NCBI GenBank assembly: GCA_004293265.1
Contig: RDXZ01000023.1
Span: 1-43,804 of the forward strand
Length of the DNA stretch: 43,804 nucleotides
DNA from: Bacteroidota bacterium
GTDB lineage: Bacteria > Bacteroidota > Bacteroidia > Cytophagales > Microscillaceae
Direction: 5' to 3'
Positions 27,366-35,624 of this stretch are shown one piece after another (position 1 is the first letter of the stretch; each line of letters starts with the position of its first letter). Position numbers and translations under genes: made by a program. The notes below the pieces were generated by a model. That model was given only the letters and a program-made list of their open reading frames with translations, ran no database searches and was not told where the DNA came from.

Positions 27366-27428
27366 GATTGATTGTATAATTTTTAACGTCCTATTTATTT
27401 TATGAAAAACTAAAAAAGTTAAAAACAA

Positions 27429-27491
27429 AACTTCGCAAGCGTGATAAAAATGATATTTTGCTAACAAAATAAATACCACACTTGCGGAGTT
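27429..27491. terminator. inverted repeat between convergent genes, probable terminator
   Basis: Outer arms AACTTCGCAAGCGTG and CACACTTGCGGAGTT pair at 13 of 15 positions. An inner ATTTTG/CAAAAT hairpin lies in the middle. It sits between the oxygenase (plus) and PadR (minus) stop codons. The arms recall the GCAAGCG core of family 2 repeats. Confidence 0.5.
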
Positions 27492-27498
27492 AAATGCT

Positions 27499-27888
27499 TT
27501 ATGACAATATTTTAATGGCTTCTATTTGAATTTCCATAATTTTTTTGTATAAATCTGCATTTGTTTTTTTAATAATTTGGTTGGTTGATGCTATCAAATC
27601 TAACCAAGTTTCATTGAGTTTATCCAAAAAGTCTGAACCAATTTCTGTTAAAAAAAAATGTTTTTGAGGAGGTCCAGAGTTTGACTCTTTCCAATTATAA
27701 CCTAATAATTCTGAGTTTTTCAAACGTGTCAATAATGGATACAAAGTTCCTTCTACCACGATAATTTTTGCTTCTTTCAATTCTTTCAATATATCAGAAG
27801 AATAAATTTCTCCTCTGGAAATAATGTGCAAAATACAAAATTCTAAAATTCCTTTTCGCATTTGCACCTGCGTATTTTCTACATTCAT
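27499..27888 (-). CDS. PadR-family transcriptional regulator
   Basis: A 129-residue winged-helix regulator. The N-terminal part has the PadR signature MRKGILEFCILHIISRGEIYSSDILKEL in pieces, then VVEGTLYPLLTRLKNSELL (recognition helix and turn) and the wing GPPQKHFFLTEIGSDFL. The C-terminal helix serves dimerisation. Such genes often repress a neighbouring efflux or ABC gene, but none is present here. Confidence 0.88.
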   Translation of the reverse strand: MNVENTQVQMRKGILEFCILHIISRGEIYSSDILKELKEAKIIVVEGTLYPLLTRLKNSELLGYNWKESNSGPPQKHFFLTEIGSDFLDKLNETWLDLIASTNQIIKKTNADLYKKIMEIQIEAIKILS

Positions 27889-27966
27889 ATTCTTTGGTTT
27901 TTTATTTATATAAACGAAATTTATAATAAATAGTTCCTTGTATTACAAGCTATTATTAAAAATAAA

Positions 27967-28089
27967 AATTCTTCTAAGATTTATGCGTTTTTTCTATTGA
28001 ACAACTATAAGCACACACTTTTGGGGCGTGTCCACACACTAAAAGTATGTGCTACAGTTTTTATTTTCCATATAAATCTTAGTAGAACC
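27967..28089. repeat. MITE-like palindromic element, family 1, copy 4
   Basis: The right end (…ATAAATCTTAGTAGAACC) is intact; the left end is decayed (AATTCTTCTAAG in place of GGTTCTACTAAG). The centre contains GCACACACTTTTGGGGCGTG and its partner ACACTAAAAGTATGTGCTAC. Orientation is as in copy 3. No flanking duplication is recognisable. It lies between the PadR gene and the end of proS. Confidence 0.7.
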
Positions 28090-28159
28090 CAATTTTATTA
28101 CGTAGATAACGTATTTTTTCTTAAAATTTCAAACATATACAAAATTTTTAGCACAAAAA

Positions 28160-29656
28160 CTAATATGCCTGTGCAAACAAAACTCTTCTTTGAGAATCTT
28201 TTCCAGAGAAAATACATTTTCCTTTTTCTTCTTTTGTATCAAAAGCAATACAACGAATAGTGGCTTTGGTGGCTTCTTTGATTTTAAGTTCTGTTTCGGT
28301 TGTGCCGTCCCAATGTGCTGCCACAAAACCGCCTTTTGTTTGTAAAACCTCTTTAAACTCTTCCAAAGAATTTACTTCTGTGATATGAGAATCTCTGTAA
28401 TTTAATGCTTTTTGATAAATATTTGTTTGAATTTGTGCTAATAAATTCTCAATAAATTCAGCAATATTTTCTAATTTTTCGATTGTTTTTGCTCCCTCCT
28501 CCCCTCTCTCTTTATCACGTCTTGCGACTTCAATCGTTCCATTATCAATATCTCTTTCACCCAAAGCCAATCGCACAGGCACGCCACGCAATTCCCAATC
28601 GGCAAATTTGAAGCCCGGACTTAGATTATCACGAGTATCAAATTTGAAACGAATATTTTTTGATTTTAATGCTTTTTGAATTTCGATAACCTTTTGCTCG
28701 ATTTTGGCTAATTGCTCTTCGGTTTTTCCAATAGGAATAATTACGACTTGAAAAGGAGCAATCGCAGGCGGTAACACCAAGCCATTGTCATCAGAATGTG
28801 CCATCACCAACGCACCCATTAGGCGCGTACTCACGCCCCACGAAGTTCCCCAAACATATTCTTGTTGATTTTGCTTATTCAAAAATTTGACATCAAACGC
28901 TTTGGCAAAATTTTGTCCTAAGAAATGCGAAGTTCCTGCTTGCAATGCTTTTCCGTCTTGCATCAAAGCCTCAATACAATAAGTATCTTCTGCTCCTGCA
29001 AATCTTTCATTAGCAGTTTTTACTCCTTTGATAACAGGCAACGCCAAAAAAGTTTCTGCAAAATGTGCATATACATCAAGCATTTGTTTTGTTTCGATAA
29101 CTGCCTCGTCTGCCGTAGCGTGTGCTGTGTGTCCTTCTTGCCACAAAAATTCAGTAGTACGCAAAAATAGACGAGTCCTCATTTCCCAACGCACCACATT
29201 TGCCCATTGGTTAATCAACAAAGGCAAATCTCTGTAAGATTGTATCCAATTTTTGTAGGTATTCCAAATAACCGCCTCAGAAGTTGGTCTGACTATCAAT
29301 TCTTCTTCTAATTTTGATTCACTATCCACCATCAAAGCCCCTTTTTTGTCAGGATTTGCTTTCAAACGATAATGCGTAACCACTGCACACTCTTTGGCGA
29401 AGCCTTCGGCGTGTCCTTCTTCTTTTTCTAAAAAACTTTTTGGGACAAATAAAGGAAAATAAGCGTTGGTATGCCCTGTTTCCTTAAACATTCTGTCTAA
29501 TTCACGTTGCATATTTTCCCAGATTGTGTATCCATAAGGTTTGATAACCATACAACCTTTTACGGCAGAATGTTCAGCCAAATCTGCTTTTTTTACTAAT
29601 TCTTGGTACCATTCTGCGTAATTTTCGCTTCGTTTTGGTAATTTTTTGTCGCTCAT
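28160..29656 (-). CDS. proS: prolyl-tRNA synthetase, archaeal/eukaryotic-like type
   Basis: Charges tRNA-Pro. The 498-residue length without an inserted editing domain, and the N-terminus …[28 protein letters not shown], mark the short (type 3) ProS used by many Bacteroidota and archaea. Class II motifs are visible: motif 2 region with [20 protein letters not shown], and motif 3 [17 protein letters not shown]. Its ATG lies four bases after the stop codon of the HEPN gene, so in this genome this essential gene is read from the defence-like operon unless a promoter is hidden inside the HEPN gene. Confidence 0.94.
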   Translation of the reverse strand: MSDKKLPKRSENYAEWYQELVKKADLAEHSAVKGCMVIKPYGYTIWENMQRELDRMFKETGHTNAYFPLFVPKSFLEKEEGHAEGFAKECAVVTHYRLKANPDKKGALMVDSESKLEEELIVRPTSEAVIWNTYKNWIQSYRDLPLLINQWANVVRWEMRTRLFLRTTEFLWQEGHTAHATADEAVIETKQMLDVYAHFAETFLALPVIKGVKTANERFAGAEDTYCIEALMQDGKALQAGTSHFLGQNFAKAFDVKFLNKQNQQEYVWGTSWGVSTRLMGALVMAHSDDNGLVLPPAIAPFQVVIIPIGKTEEQLAKIEQKVIEIQKALKSKNIRFKFDTRDNLSPGFKFADWELRGVPVRLALGERDIDNGTIEVARRDKERGEEGAKTIEKLENIAEFIENLLAQIQTNIYQKALNYRDSHITEVNSLEEFKEVLQTKGGFVAAHWDGTTETELKIKEATKATIRCIAFDTKEEKGKCIFSGKDSQRRVLFAQAY

Positions 29657-29660
29657 ATTG

Positions 29661-30377
29661 TTATGTATTTCTAAATTCTTCTTTCAAATAAGTTTTATTT
29701 TCTATGGCTTTTTTAATTTTTTCAGATATTTGTTCGATTAAATAATTGACTAAAAAAATAAATCTATCGATATAAATTTCTGTTATTTCAGCATCTTGAT
29801 AAGAACTTGTATGAGAAATATCGTTTCTTATATCTACAAGATGCCTTAATTCATCTTCTATAGGATATTTTTGTGGGGTATTTGGAAAAAACTTATTTTT
29901 TATATCTATCGGAATATTATCTACCTGTTCAAATTCAGAAAATTCTATCAATCCTATATTTTTCAACATTAAATTTAAAGGTTTGAATTTTAAATTACTT
30001 TCTGTATTAACAACTATAGGAAGTTCTACAAATTGATTTCCAAATATTTTTTTTAATTTCTCTAAATATTCTAACTTTTTTAATTCCTTTTGTGGATAAT
30101 TTTGAATTTTTATTTCAGTATATTCAGCCACAAAAATCAACAAAGAGTTATTTATTTTATTAGTTTCTATTCCAATCTCATTAAGATATTTTAAATAAAA
30201 CTCAATGACAATCTGAAAAAAACCTTCCCACAAAGAATAAATAATTGGAATAGAATGAAGATAGTAAAATTTTTTATCAACAAGATTAAAACGATAACGA
30301 AATGGAATAGTTTTAATTTTTGTTAATGTATCTTTTTTGTTGGTACACTCATCTTCAATTTTTGTATAAAGTTCCAT
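29661..30377 (-). CDS. HEPN-domain protein, MAE_28990/MAE_18760-like putative RNase
   Basis: A 238-residue, largely helical protein. An early helix [19 protein letters not shown] matches the first HEPN helix of the MAE_28990-type family, and RNDISH (184-189) is the Rx4-6H catalytic motif of HEPN ribonucleases. Such proteins cleave RNA in toxin-antitoxin and abortive-infection systems. The gene starts 3 bp behind the DUF262 gene and ends 4 bp before proS. DUF262-HEPN pairing is known from conflict systems; activity here is inferred. Confidence 0.78.
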   Translation of the reverse strand: MELYTKIEDECTNKKDTLTKIKTIPFRYRFNLVDKKFYYLHSIPIIYSLWEGFFQIVIEFYLKYLNEIGIETNKINNSLLIFVAEYTEIKIQNYPQKELKKLEYLEKLKKIFGNQFVELPIVVNTESNLKFKPLNLMLKNIGLIEFSEFEQVDNIPIDIKNKFFPNTPQKYPIEDELRHLVDIRNDISHTSSYQDAEITEIYIDRFIFLVNYLIEQISEKIKKAIENKTYLKEEFRNT

Positions 30378-30380
30378 TTT

Positions 30381-31475
30381 TTAAATGTTACCAAAAATTT
30401 CTTTGGCTATTTTTAATCTATTTTTTACTCTTTGAAATTGATTATTACCTCCTTTGCGTGAGAATTTTAATAAAATTTTGTGTTGTCTAACTTCGTTCCA
30501 TATTTTATCTTCGATAATTTTTATGTCTTTGTTTTCGTATAAATTGATATGTTCTGCAACTCCTATCATAATTGTATCGTACAAGGCAGTAGCAAAACTT
30601 CCGTCTTTTTGTCTAAATATATCTTTTTTTAATGGTAAAAGAATTTCAACTACTTTATTAAAGATATTTTCATGCAAATTATAATTAAAGTTTTGATTTT
30701 CAATAGATTCTCTCATAAACTTACTCATATATTGAGCAATACTTTGGTTTATCTTACCATTATTTTTATAAAGAGATAAAAATCTTAAAATTAATTCTTG
30801 GTCAAATAACTCATTTTTTTGTTTTTCATTCAACCCAATCAAAGTTTGAAAATTTGTATTCTTTGATAATTTTTCCAAAAAATCATTAAAAACAGGTGAA
30901 ATATCTCTATAAATGGCATTTCTAATTTCTTGTGGAGTTAAGTGTGTTCCGCCTGTATTCAATCTATTAAATAACTCAAAACGCATATCATAATCACTAT
31001 TCCAACGAATAATCTCCACTCTACAAACATATCTTTTGATTGTAAAACGTAATTTTTGGGGTAAAGTATCCCATTGCAAATCCTTCAAAGCAGGTAATCT
31101 ATCGCCCTGCCCCAACTTCCATTTATTTTTTTTAACCATTTTTTCATTACCTTTCAACACACCAAAAAAAGATAAAACGGTTGATAATCTTTGTAATCCA
31201 TCTACTACTTCCCAAATTCTTTCATCATTTTCTTTAGGAACTTCTGCTACAAAAATAGGAGGAATAGGAATACCTAATAATAAACTTTCAATGAAACGTG
31301 TTTTTTGGTAATCATTCCAACGAAAATGTCTTTGAAAAGCAGGTCTAATTTCTATTTCTCCCGCTTCATACATACTTATCAGCTCACCAAAAGACATATC
31401 TAACCTATCATTAATAAGTTTATTTTTTTGTTCATTTATCTGGCTATCCAAATCTGTCATTTGTACTGCATTCAT
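30381..31475 (-). CDS. DUF262 (ParB/sulfiredoxin-fold, GmrS-like) protein
   Basis: A 364-residue protein with the DUF262 core: RPAFQRHFRW (44-53), the nucleotide-binding DGLQR motif (92-96) and FNRLNTGGTHLTPQEIRNAI (169-188). DUF262 occurs in the nucleotide-dependent GmrSD restriction enzymes and other phage-defence genes. The DUF1524 HNH domain of GmrD is absent, so the effector is probably the HEPN protein encoded 3 bp downstream. The start at 31475 lies just behind a promoter; a second in-frame ATG at 31460 is also possible. Confidence 0.85.
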   Translation of the reverse strand: MNAVQMTDLDSQINEQKNKLINDRLDMSFGELISMYEAGEIEIRPAFQRHFRWNDYQKTRFIESLLLGIPIPPIFVAEVPKENDERIWEVVDGLQRLSTVLSFFGVLKGNEKMVKKNKWKLGQGDRLPALKDLQWDTLPQKLRFTIKRYVCRVEIIRWNSDYDMRFELFNRLNTGGTHLTPQEIRNAIYRDISPVFNDFLEKLSKNTNFQTLIGLNEKQKNELFDQELILRFLSLYKNNGKINQSIAQYMSKFMRESIENQNFNYNLHENIFNKVVEILLPLKKDIFRQKDGSFATALYDTIMIGVAEHINLYENKDIKIIEDKIWNEVRQHKILLKFSRKGGNNQFQRVKNRLKIAKEIFGNI

Positions 31476-31490
31476 TTTTTTATTTATTTG

Positions 31491-31583
31491 TATTTATTGT
31501 GCAAAAATAATCTTTTTTGATAAAAAACAAAAAAAAGTTTGTTGTTAATTTTTTTTATTTTCATAAAAAATGAAAAAAGTAAA
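31491..31583. repeat. 93-bp direct repeat, copy A
   Basis: Identical over all 93 bases to 35256-35348 (offset 3765). The two copies enclose the histidine kinase/response regulator pair. Copy A lies directly upstream of the DUF262 gene and contains its promoter. Confidence 0.9.
31502..31531 (-). promoter_or_regulatory. promoter of the DUF262-HEPN-proS operon
   Basis: On the minus strand TTTG, 18 nt, TATTTTTG, 27 bp before the DUF262 ATG, inside copy A of the 93-bp repeat. Confidence 0.55.
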
Positions 31584-31674
31584 CCAAAAAAAGTAACTAT
31601 TTAGTTTCCAATTCCCAAGAGGAAAATGAATACTTTAATAATATTGAAAAAACAACCCTATTTTTAGTAATTGT

Positions 31675-32628
31675 TTAAGAGGTAATATTAGCCTGCTCCA
31701 TTGAAGATTTAAACCATATCAACACTTCTAAAAGAGCAAAAAGCATACTTTTATAAGCATAATTATCTACATTTTTAGGATAACTATGAGAATTGATAGC
31801 AGTTACTTCTTGAAAACATTTTATAAGATTACTGATGTGTTCTGGGAAAAGAAAAGGTAAATTAGCGGGAGCAACTTCTATTGTATTGGCACGTCTATCA
31901 ATTATCACCTGCTTTCCGCTTAAATAAAGCCAACACCAGTCTAAATTGACAGATGTTCTATCTCTTCCATAAAAAACATTATCAGGAATAGTATTATTAT
32001 CCGCTTTGATTTTTAAATAAATTGCCTCTATAATTTTTCTCAACGAATTGAATTTATTTTTGATGTCAGTTTTATCGTCTAATTTTTTTAGAATATTCAT
32101 CAAATCAGTTTTCAATTCAATACTTAAAAAACCTCTTTCAAAAATCTCAAAAACATCTTGATATTCTTTTTCTAAGCCAATATCCTGAGCGTTTTCCATT
32201 GATGTTAATAAAAAAATCAATAAATTACTCGAATCTTCCATTTTTCTAAAAAGTTTACCTTTTTGCTTAGCAACGCTTGCATCCATCATTTTAAGTTCTC
32301 TTTCGCCAATATAACCCGTATTGACTACAAAAGGAATATGTCTTTTAGTAATTTGTTCATATTCTTTTAGGGCTTCTAAGGCTTGTGGTAAGAAATTAAA
32401 ATCTTCAACCTCTTGTGTTTCACTGACCAAACATTTTGCATCTAAGATAACTGCGTGAAAATAATTTTCTTTCAAAAACTTCAATCCTTGTGCAAGATTT
32501 AAAGCGTGGATAAATTTAAAAGTAGTATTAAGTTCTACTTCGGCATATTCTATAGCAAAGGTGATAAATTCTTGTGTGTAATCTTTGCTATCATCAATAA
32601 TTAAAATTTGATAAGTCATATTTTCCAT
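31675..32628 (-). CDS. response regulator with a non-DNA-binding helical output region
   Basis: Partner of the histidine kinase encoded 86 bp upstream. Residues 1-150 form a receiver domain: acidic pair D12-D13 in LIIDDSKD, phospho-acceptor D63 in VILDAKC, T104 in VVNTGY and a lysine at 125 or 129 (KGKLFRK). The remaining ~165 residues are helical, with SLRKIIEAIYLKI and a final SMLFALLEVLIWFKSSM helix. No helix-turn-helix, GGDEF or AAA motif is visible. The region recalls HEPN/DUF4145-like domains, but no clear RxxxxH motif is present, so its activity is open. Alternative start at Met4. Confidence 0.75.
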   Translation of the reverse strand: MENMTYQILIIDDSKDYTQEFITFAIEYAEVELNTTFKFIHALNLAQGLKFLKENYFHAVILDAKCLVSETQEVEDFNFLPQALEALKEYEQITKRHIPFVVNTGYIGERELKMMDASVAKQKGKLFRKMEDSSNLLIFLLTSMENAQDIGLEKEYQDVFEIFERGFLSIELKTDLMNILKKLDDKTDIKNKFNSLRKIIEAIYLKIKADNNTIPDNVFYGRDRTSVNLDWCWLYLSGKQVIIDRRANTIEVAPANLPFLFPEHISNLIKCFQEVTAINSHSYPKNVDNYAYKSMLFALLEVLIWFKSSMEQANITS

Positions 32629-32661
32629 GTGAATATTTAAAATTTATAAAAATAAAATTAA

Positions 32662-32693
32662 AATCTAACAAACTTTTTTAAATCTGTTAGATT
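32662..32693 (-). terminator. hairpin between the kinase and regulator genes
   Basis: Perfect 9-bp stem AATCTAACA / TGTTAGATT with a 14-nt loop and T-rich sequence behind it on the minus strand. It could lower read-through from the kinase gene into the regulator gene. Confidence 0.45.
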
Positions 32694-32714
32694 TATTTAA
32701 AAATGATAAAACAC

Positions 32715-35135
32715 TTATTTTTTACCATTTAAAACGGGAAAAGCCATTTTAAAACAAGCTTTGAAACCATTTTGTGTGCCAATATAATCAAATGTACCTT
32801 TGTGTAATTCGACCATTTTATTGATATAATAACCACCCAAACCTGTACCGTTGGATTCTCTTGCACGTTCACCCAAACGAATATAACTTTTGAAATCAAA
32901 ACCTTTCGGCAGACCTTTTCCGTTATCCATATACAATATTTCTAAAGTCGTAGATTTCTGGTTCGAACCTTCTTTGAATGATAATATTCTAAAAATAATT
33001 TTGATAAGATTATTTTCAAAACTATCTTTAAAAGCGTGTTTTTTAGAATTTTCAATCAAATTTCTAAAAACCTCTTCCATAGATTCGATATTCCACTCGA
33101 TTTGTGTATCGATATGATTGCCCTCGATAGCAATATCGATAACAAATGGCTCTTGTAAATAATCTAACTTCACAGCTTCCAAAGACGTTATAATTTCTTT
33201 GACTGATTTATTTTCTAACTCAATCGTATTTTTTTGCAAATAATCCTGTGTTTTTTGCAAGGTTTTGCCCAAATTAAGTATGTTAGTTTTGACTCGATTT
33301 GCAAAATCTCTGATAGTAGAATTGGTAGTTTCTGAAAAAATAGTAAAATCAAAGTGATTTTTTTTCAACAAAAGTAATAAAGTATCATATTGGCTTTTGA
33401 GTACGCCGAATGTATGCGATAAATTATGCGTAATCGTGCCTACTACATCATATTCAGACTCTTTGACTTGCTTTTTGAGCATATCAATATTTTCCAACAA
33501 AGATTTTTCTTTGGCTAAGGTTTCTTTGAAAGTCAAAATAGCCAACTTTTGTTGCCCCAAATCAGGAACAATTATATCTAAATTAAGCACATCATCAGTA
33601 GTAAGTTCGGTTTCACTTCCTGTAAATATCTCTAATTGCAATCTTACAAAAAGAGAATGAAGATGTGTAACCAAATATTCATAATAAACCTTAGACTCAT
33701 CTTTTAGTTTGAGTGCCATAAATCCCACAAAGGCAAAAGGTTGGTCATAATGCGGTAGATAGCAACATTCTAAACTTTGTTTAAGTGTTTCATTATCTTT
33801 TTCAACATTCAAAAAGATAATAGGAGCTTCCACCATCACAAATTCGGTACGTTCAGTAACATATCCATTCACGCGACCCGCAAGCTGTGTTTCATCAAAG
33901 TGTAAATAAAAGTCCTCTCCGTCATCATCTTGTCCAGCAAGAAATAATCCTCTATCATATACGTTACTTTTTAACTTGTCAATATCGATGTTAAAAATAT
34001 CACTGTCTTCATCTGCTTTTCTAAAAGCAAATATATTATCTTCACTATCAGAAATAATAGTACGTACTCGGGTATCAAAAACCCCAAAAATAGATGTATC
34101 ACTATTATTTTTAACAATTACTTCATCGACAACATCTTTAAGCTTCATCACTTGGTTTTTGTTTTGGTCTTTGAGGTCTTTGATGATGCTTTTGTTGGGT
34201 AGAAAATGATAATTATATCTCAAATTATAATTTTCTTCTTTGATAACCTCAAAAGATAATGTTTTAGATTCGACAAAAGAAGAGGAAAGGTTTTGATAAA
34301 GCAAAAAATCATTTTCCTCAAATGCTTGCTCATCAATTCTATAATAGGTAACCGCTGTATTGGGTTCTTTGGATAACTCCGCAAAAATTACTTTGTTATT
34401 TTTTTTGCTCAAACCAATCGTTTTCAAAAGTTTTGCATCTGTGATAAAACGAGCAAAATCTTTATCATTCAAACAACTAACATCATTTACAATATAAAGC
34501 GTACCATTTTCAGTGAGCATATTCAAAATTCTTTGTATATCTGAAATATGGAAAAATTTTTGAATGAGAATAGCAAAATCCATTCTATCGTTATATTCTT
34601 CACAACTTTCAATGATTTCTATTTTAATATTGTCTTTTTTGAACAATATGGCATATATATTTGAAAATATACTTTCTGTGTCCCACCAATTACTACCTAC
34701 AAACGAAAATGTTTGAGTGGGAAAAGCATTTTGCATATCCTCGAAAATATTACCATACCCACAATTTTGTATATAAATATGGGAAATATTTGTAAAGTTG
34801 GGAAGCAGCTTTAAGATTTTTTTATGAAGTTCCTTGATACGTTCTATGTAATAATCATCAATATTATCGTCACGTAAAACATTGAATAGTATTTGTAGAA
34901 AATTGTCAGAAAATGTTACTTTTGTGAAATCAAGATCTTTAAACAAATCTGATATTTCTTCGCCTTCGAACCTTTTTTGGTCTATTGTTGATAAATAGTC
35001 TTCTAATTGCTTTAAATCACAATTATTATATGATATTAGTTTGAATAGTTGTAGGAAGTTATTTAAAGCACCAAATCTAATTTTTCTAAAGTTAGAATTT
35101 ATAATGTCTATAAATGTATCAAGTGTATGTTCCAT
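32715..35135 (-). CDS. histidine kinase fused to methyltransferase-like and HsdS-like regions
   Basis: An 806-residue protein of unusual build. Residues 1-110 are helical. Residues ~115-260 look like a degenerate class I methyltransferase: IYIQNCGYGN (120-129) at the SAM-loop position, and MDFAILIQKFFH (185-196) where active enzymes have NPPY, so catalysis is unlikely. Residues ~305-545 resemble an HsdS target-recognition half: KLKDVVDEV (331-339), YLVTHLHSLFVRLQ (487-500), GSETELTTDDVLNLDIIVP (506-524) and a GQQKLAIL turn into a helix. Residues ~560-640 are the dimerisation helices with candidate phospho-accepting His570 or His574 (THNLSHTFG). The ATPase domain has N-box N692/N696, DNGKGLP (737-743) and GTGLGG (763-768). 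No transmembrane segment is seen, so it senses a cytoplasmic signal, perhaps DNA. Confidence 0.75.
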   Translation of the reverse strand: MEHTLDTFIDIINSNFRKIRFGALNNFLQLFKLISYNNCDLKQLEDYLSTIDQKRFEGEEISDLFKDLDFTKVTFSDNFLQILFNVLRDDNIDDYYIERIKELHKKILKLLPNFTNISHIYIQNCGYGNIFEDMQNAFPTQTFSFVGSNWWDTESIFSNIYAILFKKDNIKIEIIESCEEYNDRMDFAILIQKFFHISDIQRILNMLTENGTLYIVNDVSCLNDKDFARFITDAKLLKTIGLSKKNNKVIFAELSKEPNTAVTYYRIDEQAFEENDFLLYQNLSSSFVESKTLSFEVIKEENYNLRYNYHFLPNKSIIKDLKDQNKNQVMKLKDVVDEVIVKNNSDTSIFGVFDTRVRTIISDSEDNIFAFRKADEDSDIFNIDIDKLKSNVYDRGLFLAGQDDDGEDFYLHFDETQLAGRVNGYVTERTEFVMVEAPIIFLNVEKDNETLKQSLECCYLPHYDQPFAFVGFMALKLKDESKVYYEYLVTHLHSLFVRLQLEIFTGSETELTTDDVLNLDIIVPDLGQQKLAILTFKETLAKEKSLLENIDMLKKQVKESEYDVVGTITHNLSHTFGVLKSQYDTLLLLLKKNHFDFTIFSETTNSTIRDFANRVKTNILNLGKTLQKTQDYLQKNTIELENKSVKEIITSLEAVKLDYLQEPFVIDIAIEGNHIDTQIEWNIESMEEVFRNLIENSKKHAFKDSFENNLIKIIFRILSFKEGSNQKSTTLEILYMDNGKGLPKGFDFKSYIRLGERARESNGTGLGGYYINKMVELHKGTFDYIGTQNGFKACFKMAFPVLNGKK

Positions 35136-35205
35136 AAAAAATAAATTAAGAATGTGAAAAAGACTTTTATTTATTTGTTGTGTGTTACTTTTTAAGGAAC
35201 GAGTG

Positions 35206-35237
35206 CAAAGGTAAAAGGTTATTTTTTAATTTCCAAA
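35206..35237 (-). promoter_or_regulatory. proximal promoter of the kinase gene
   Basis: On the minus strand TTTG, 20 nt, TACCTTTG: a perfect match, about 70 bp before the ATG at 35135. Confidence 0.6.
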
Positions 35238-35255
35238 TATTTTTATATATTTTTT

Positions 35256-35348
35256 TATTTATTGTGCAAAAATAATCTTTTTTGATAAAAAACAAAAAAA
35301 AGTTTGTTGTTAATTTTTTTTATTTTCATAAAAAATGAAAAAAGTAAA
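35256..35348. repeat. 93-bp direct repeat, copy B
   Basis: Identical to 31491-31583. It carries the same promoter-like pair (minus strand TTTG-N18-TATTTTTG at 35267-35296), here about 130 bp upstream of the kinase gene and pointing into it. The rest of the 489-bp gap to the aldolase gene holds a CACGCGGATAATGCGG motif (35390-35405) and the aldolase -7 box. Confidence 0.9.
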
Positions 35349-35571
35349 TCAGACAATTATAAAGTATGGTTTTATATTTACAAAAAAACCACGCGGATAA
35401 TGCGGATTTTACAAATAAAAACGTTTTTTTTAAATGCTTTTTGATGCTTTTATTTTGTTTTATTGCTCAACATTACCAAAAAAAAGACATCTAAAAAATA
35501 TAAAAAAAAGATATATTCACTTTTTTTTCAATTTTTATATCTATAAATTTACAAATCTTAATTTTTTATTT

Positions 35572-35579
35572 TACCTTTG
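35572..35579 (+). promoter_or_regulatory. -7 box of the aldolase promoter
   Basis: TACCTTTG, a perfect TAnnTTTG match 45 bp before the ATG. The -33 position holds TTTA instead of TTTG. Confidence 0.4.
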
Positions 35580-35624
35580 CTTTTTTGAAATGCAGTTCAT
35601 AAAAATTTAAAAAAAATAAATAGT

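Noticed and set aside
27959-28097. 8-bp target duplication for family 1 copy 4
   Set aside because: The left flank AAAATAAA and the right flank CAATTTTA do not match; the left end is also decayed.
27997-28260. 87-residue frame running from the family 1 element into the end of proS
   Set aside because: It translates a palindromic repeat and the antisense strand of proS; there is no protein-like pattern.
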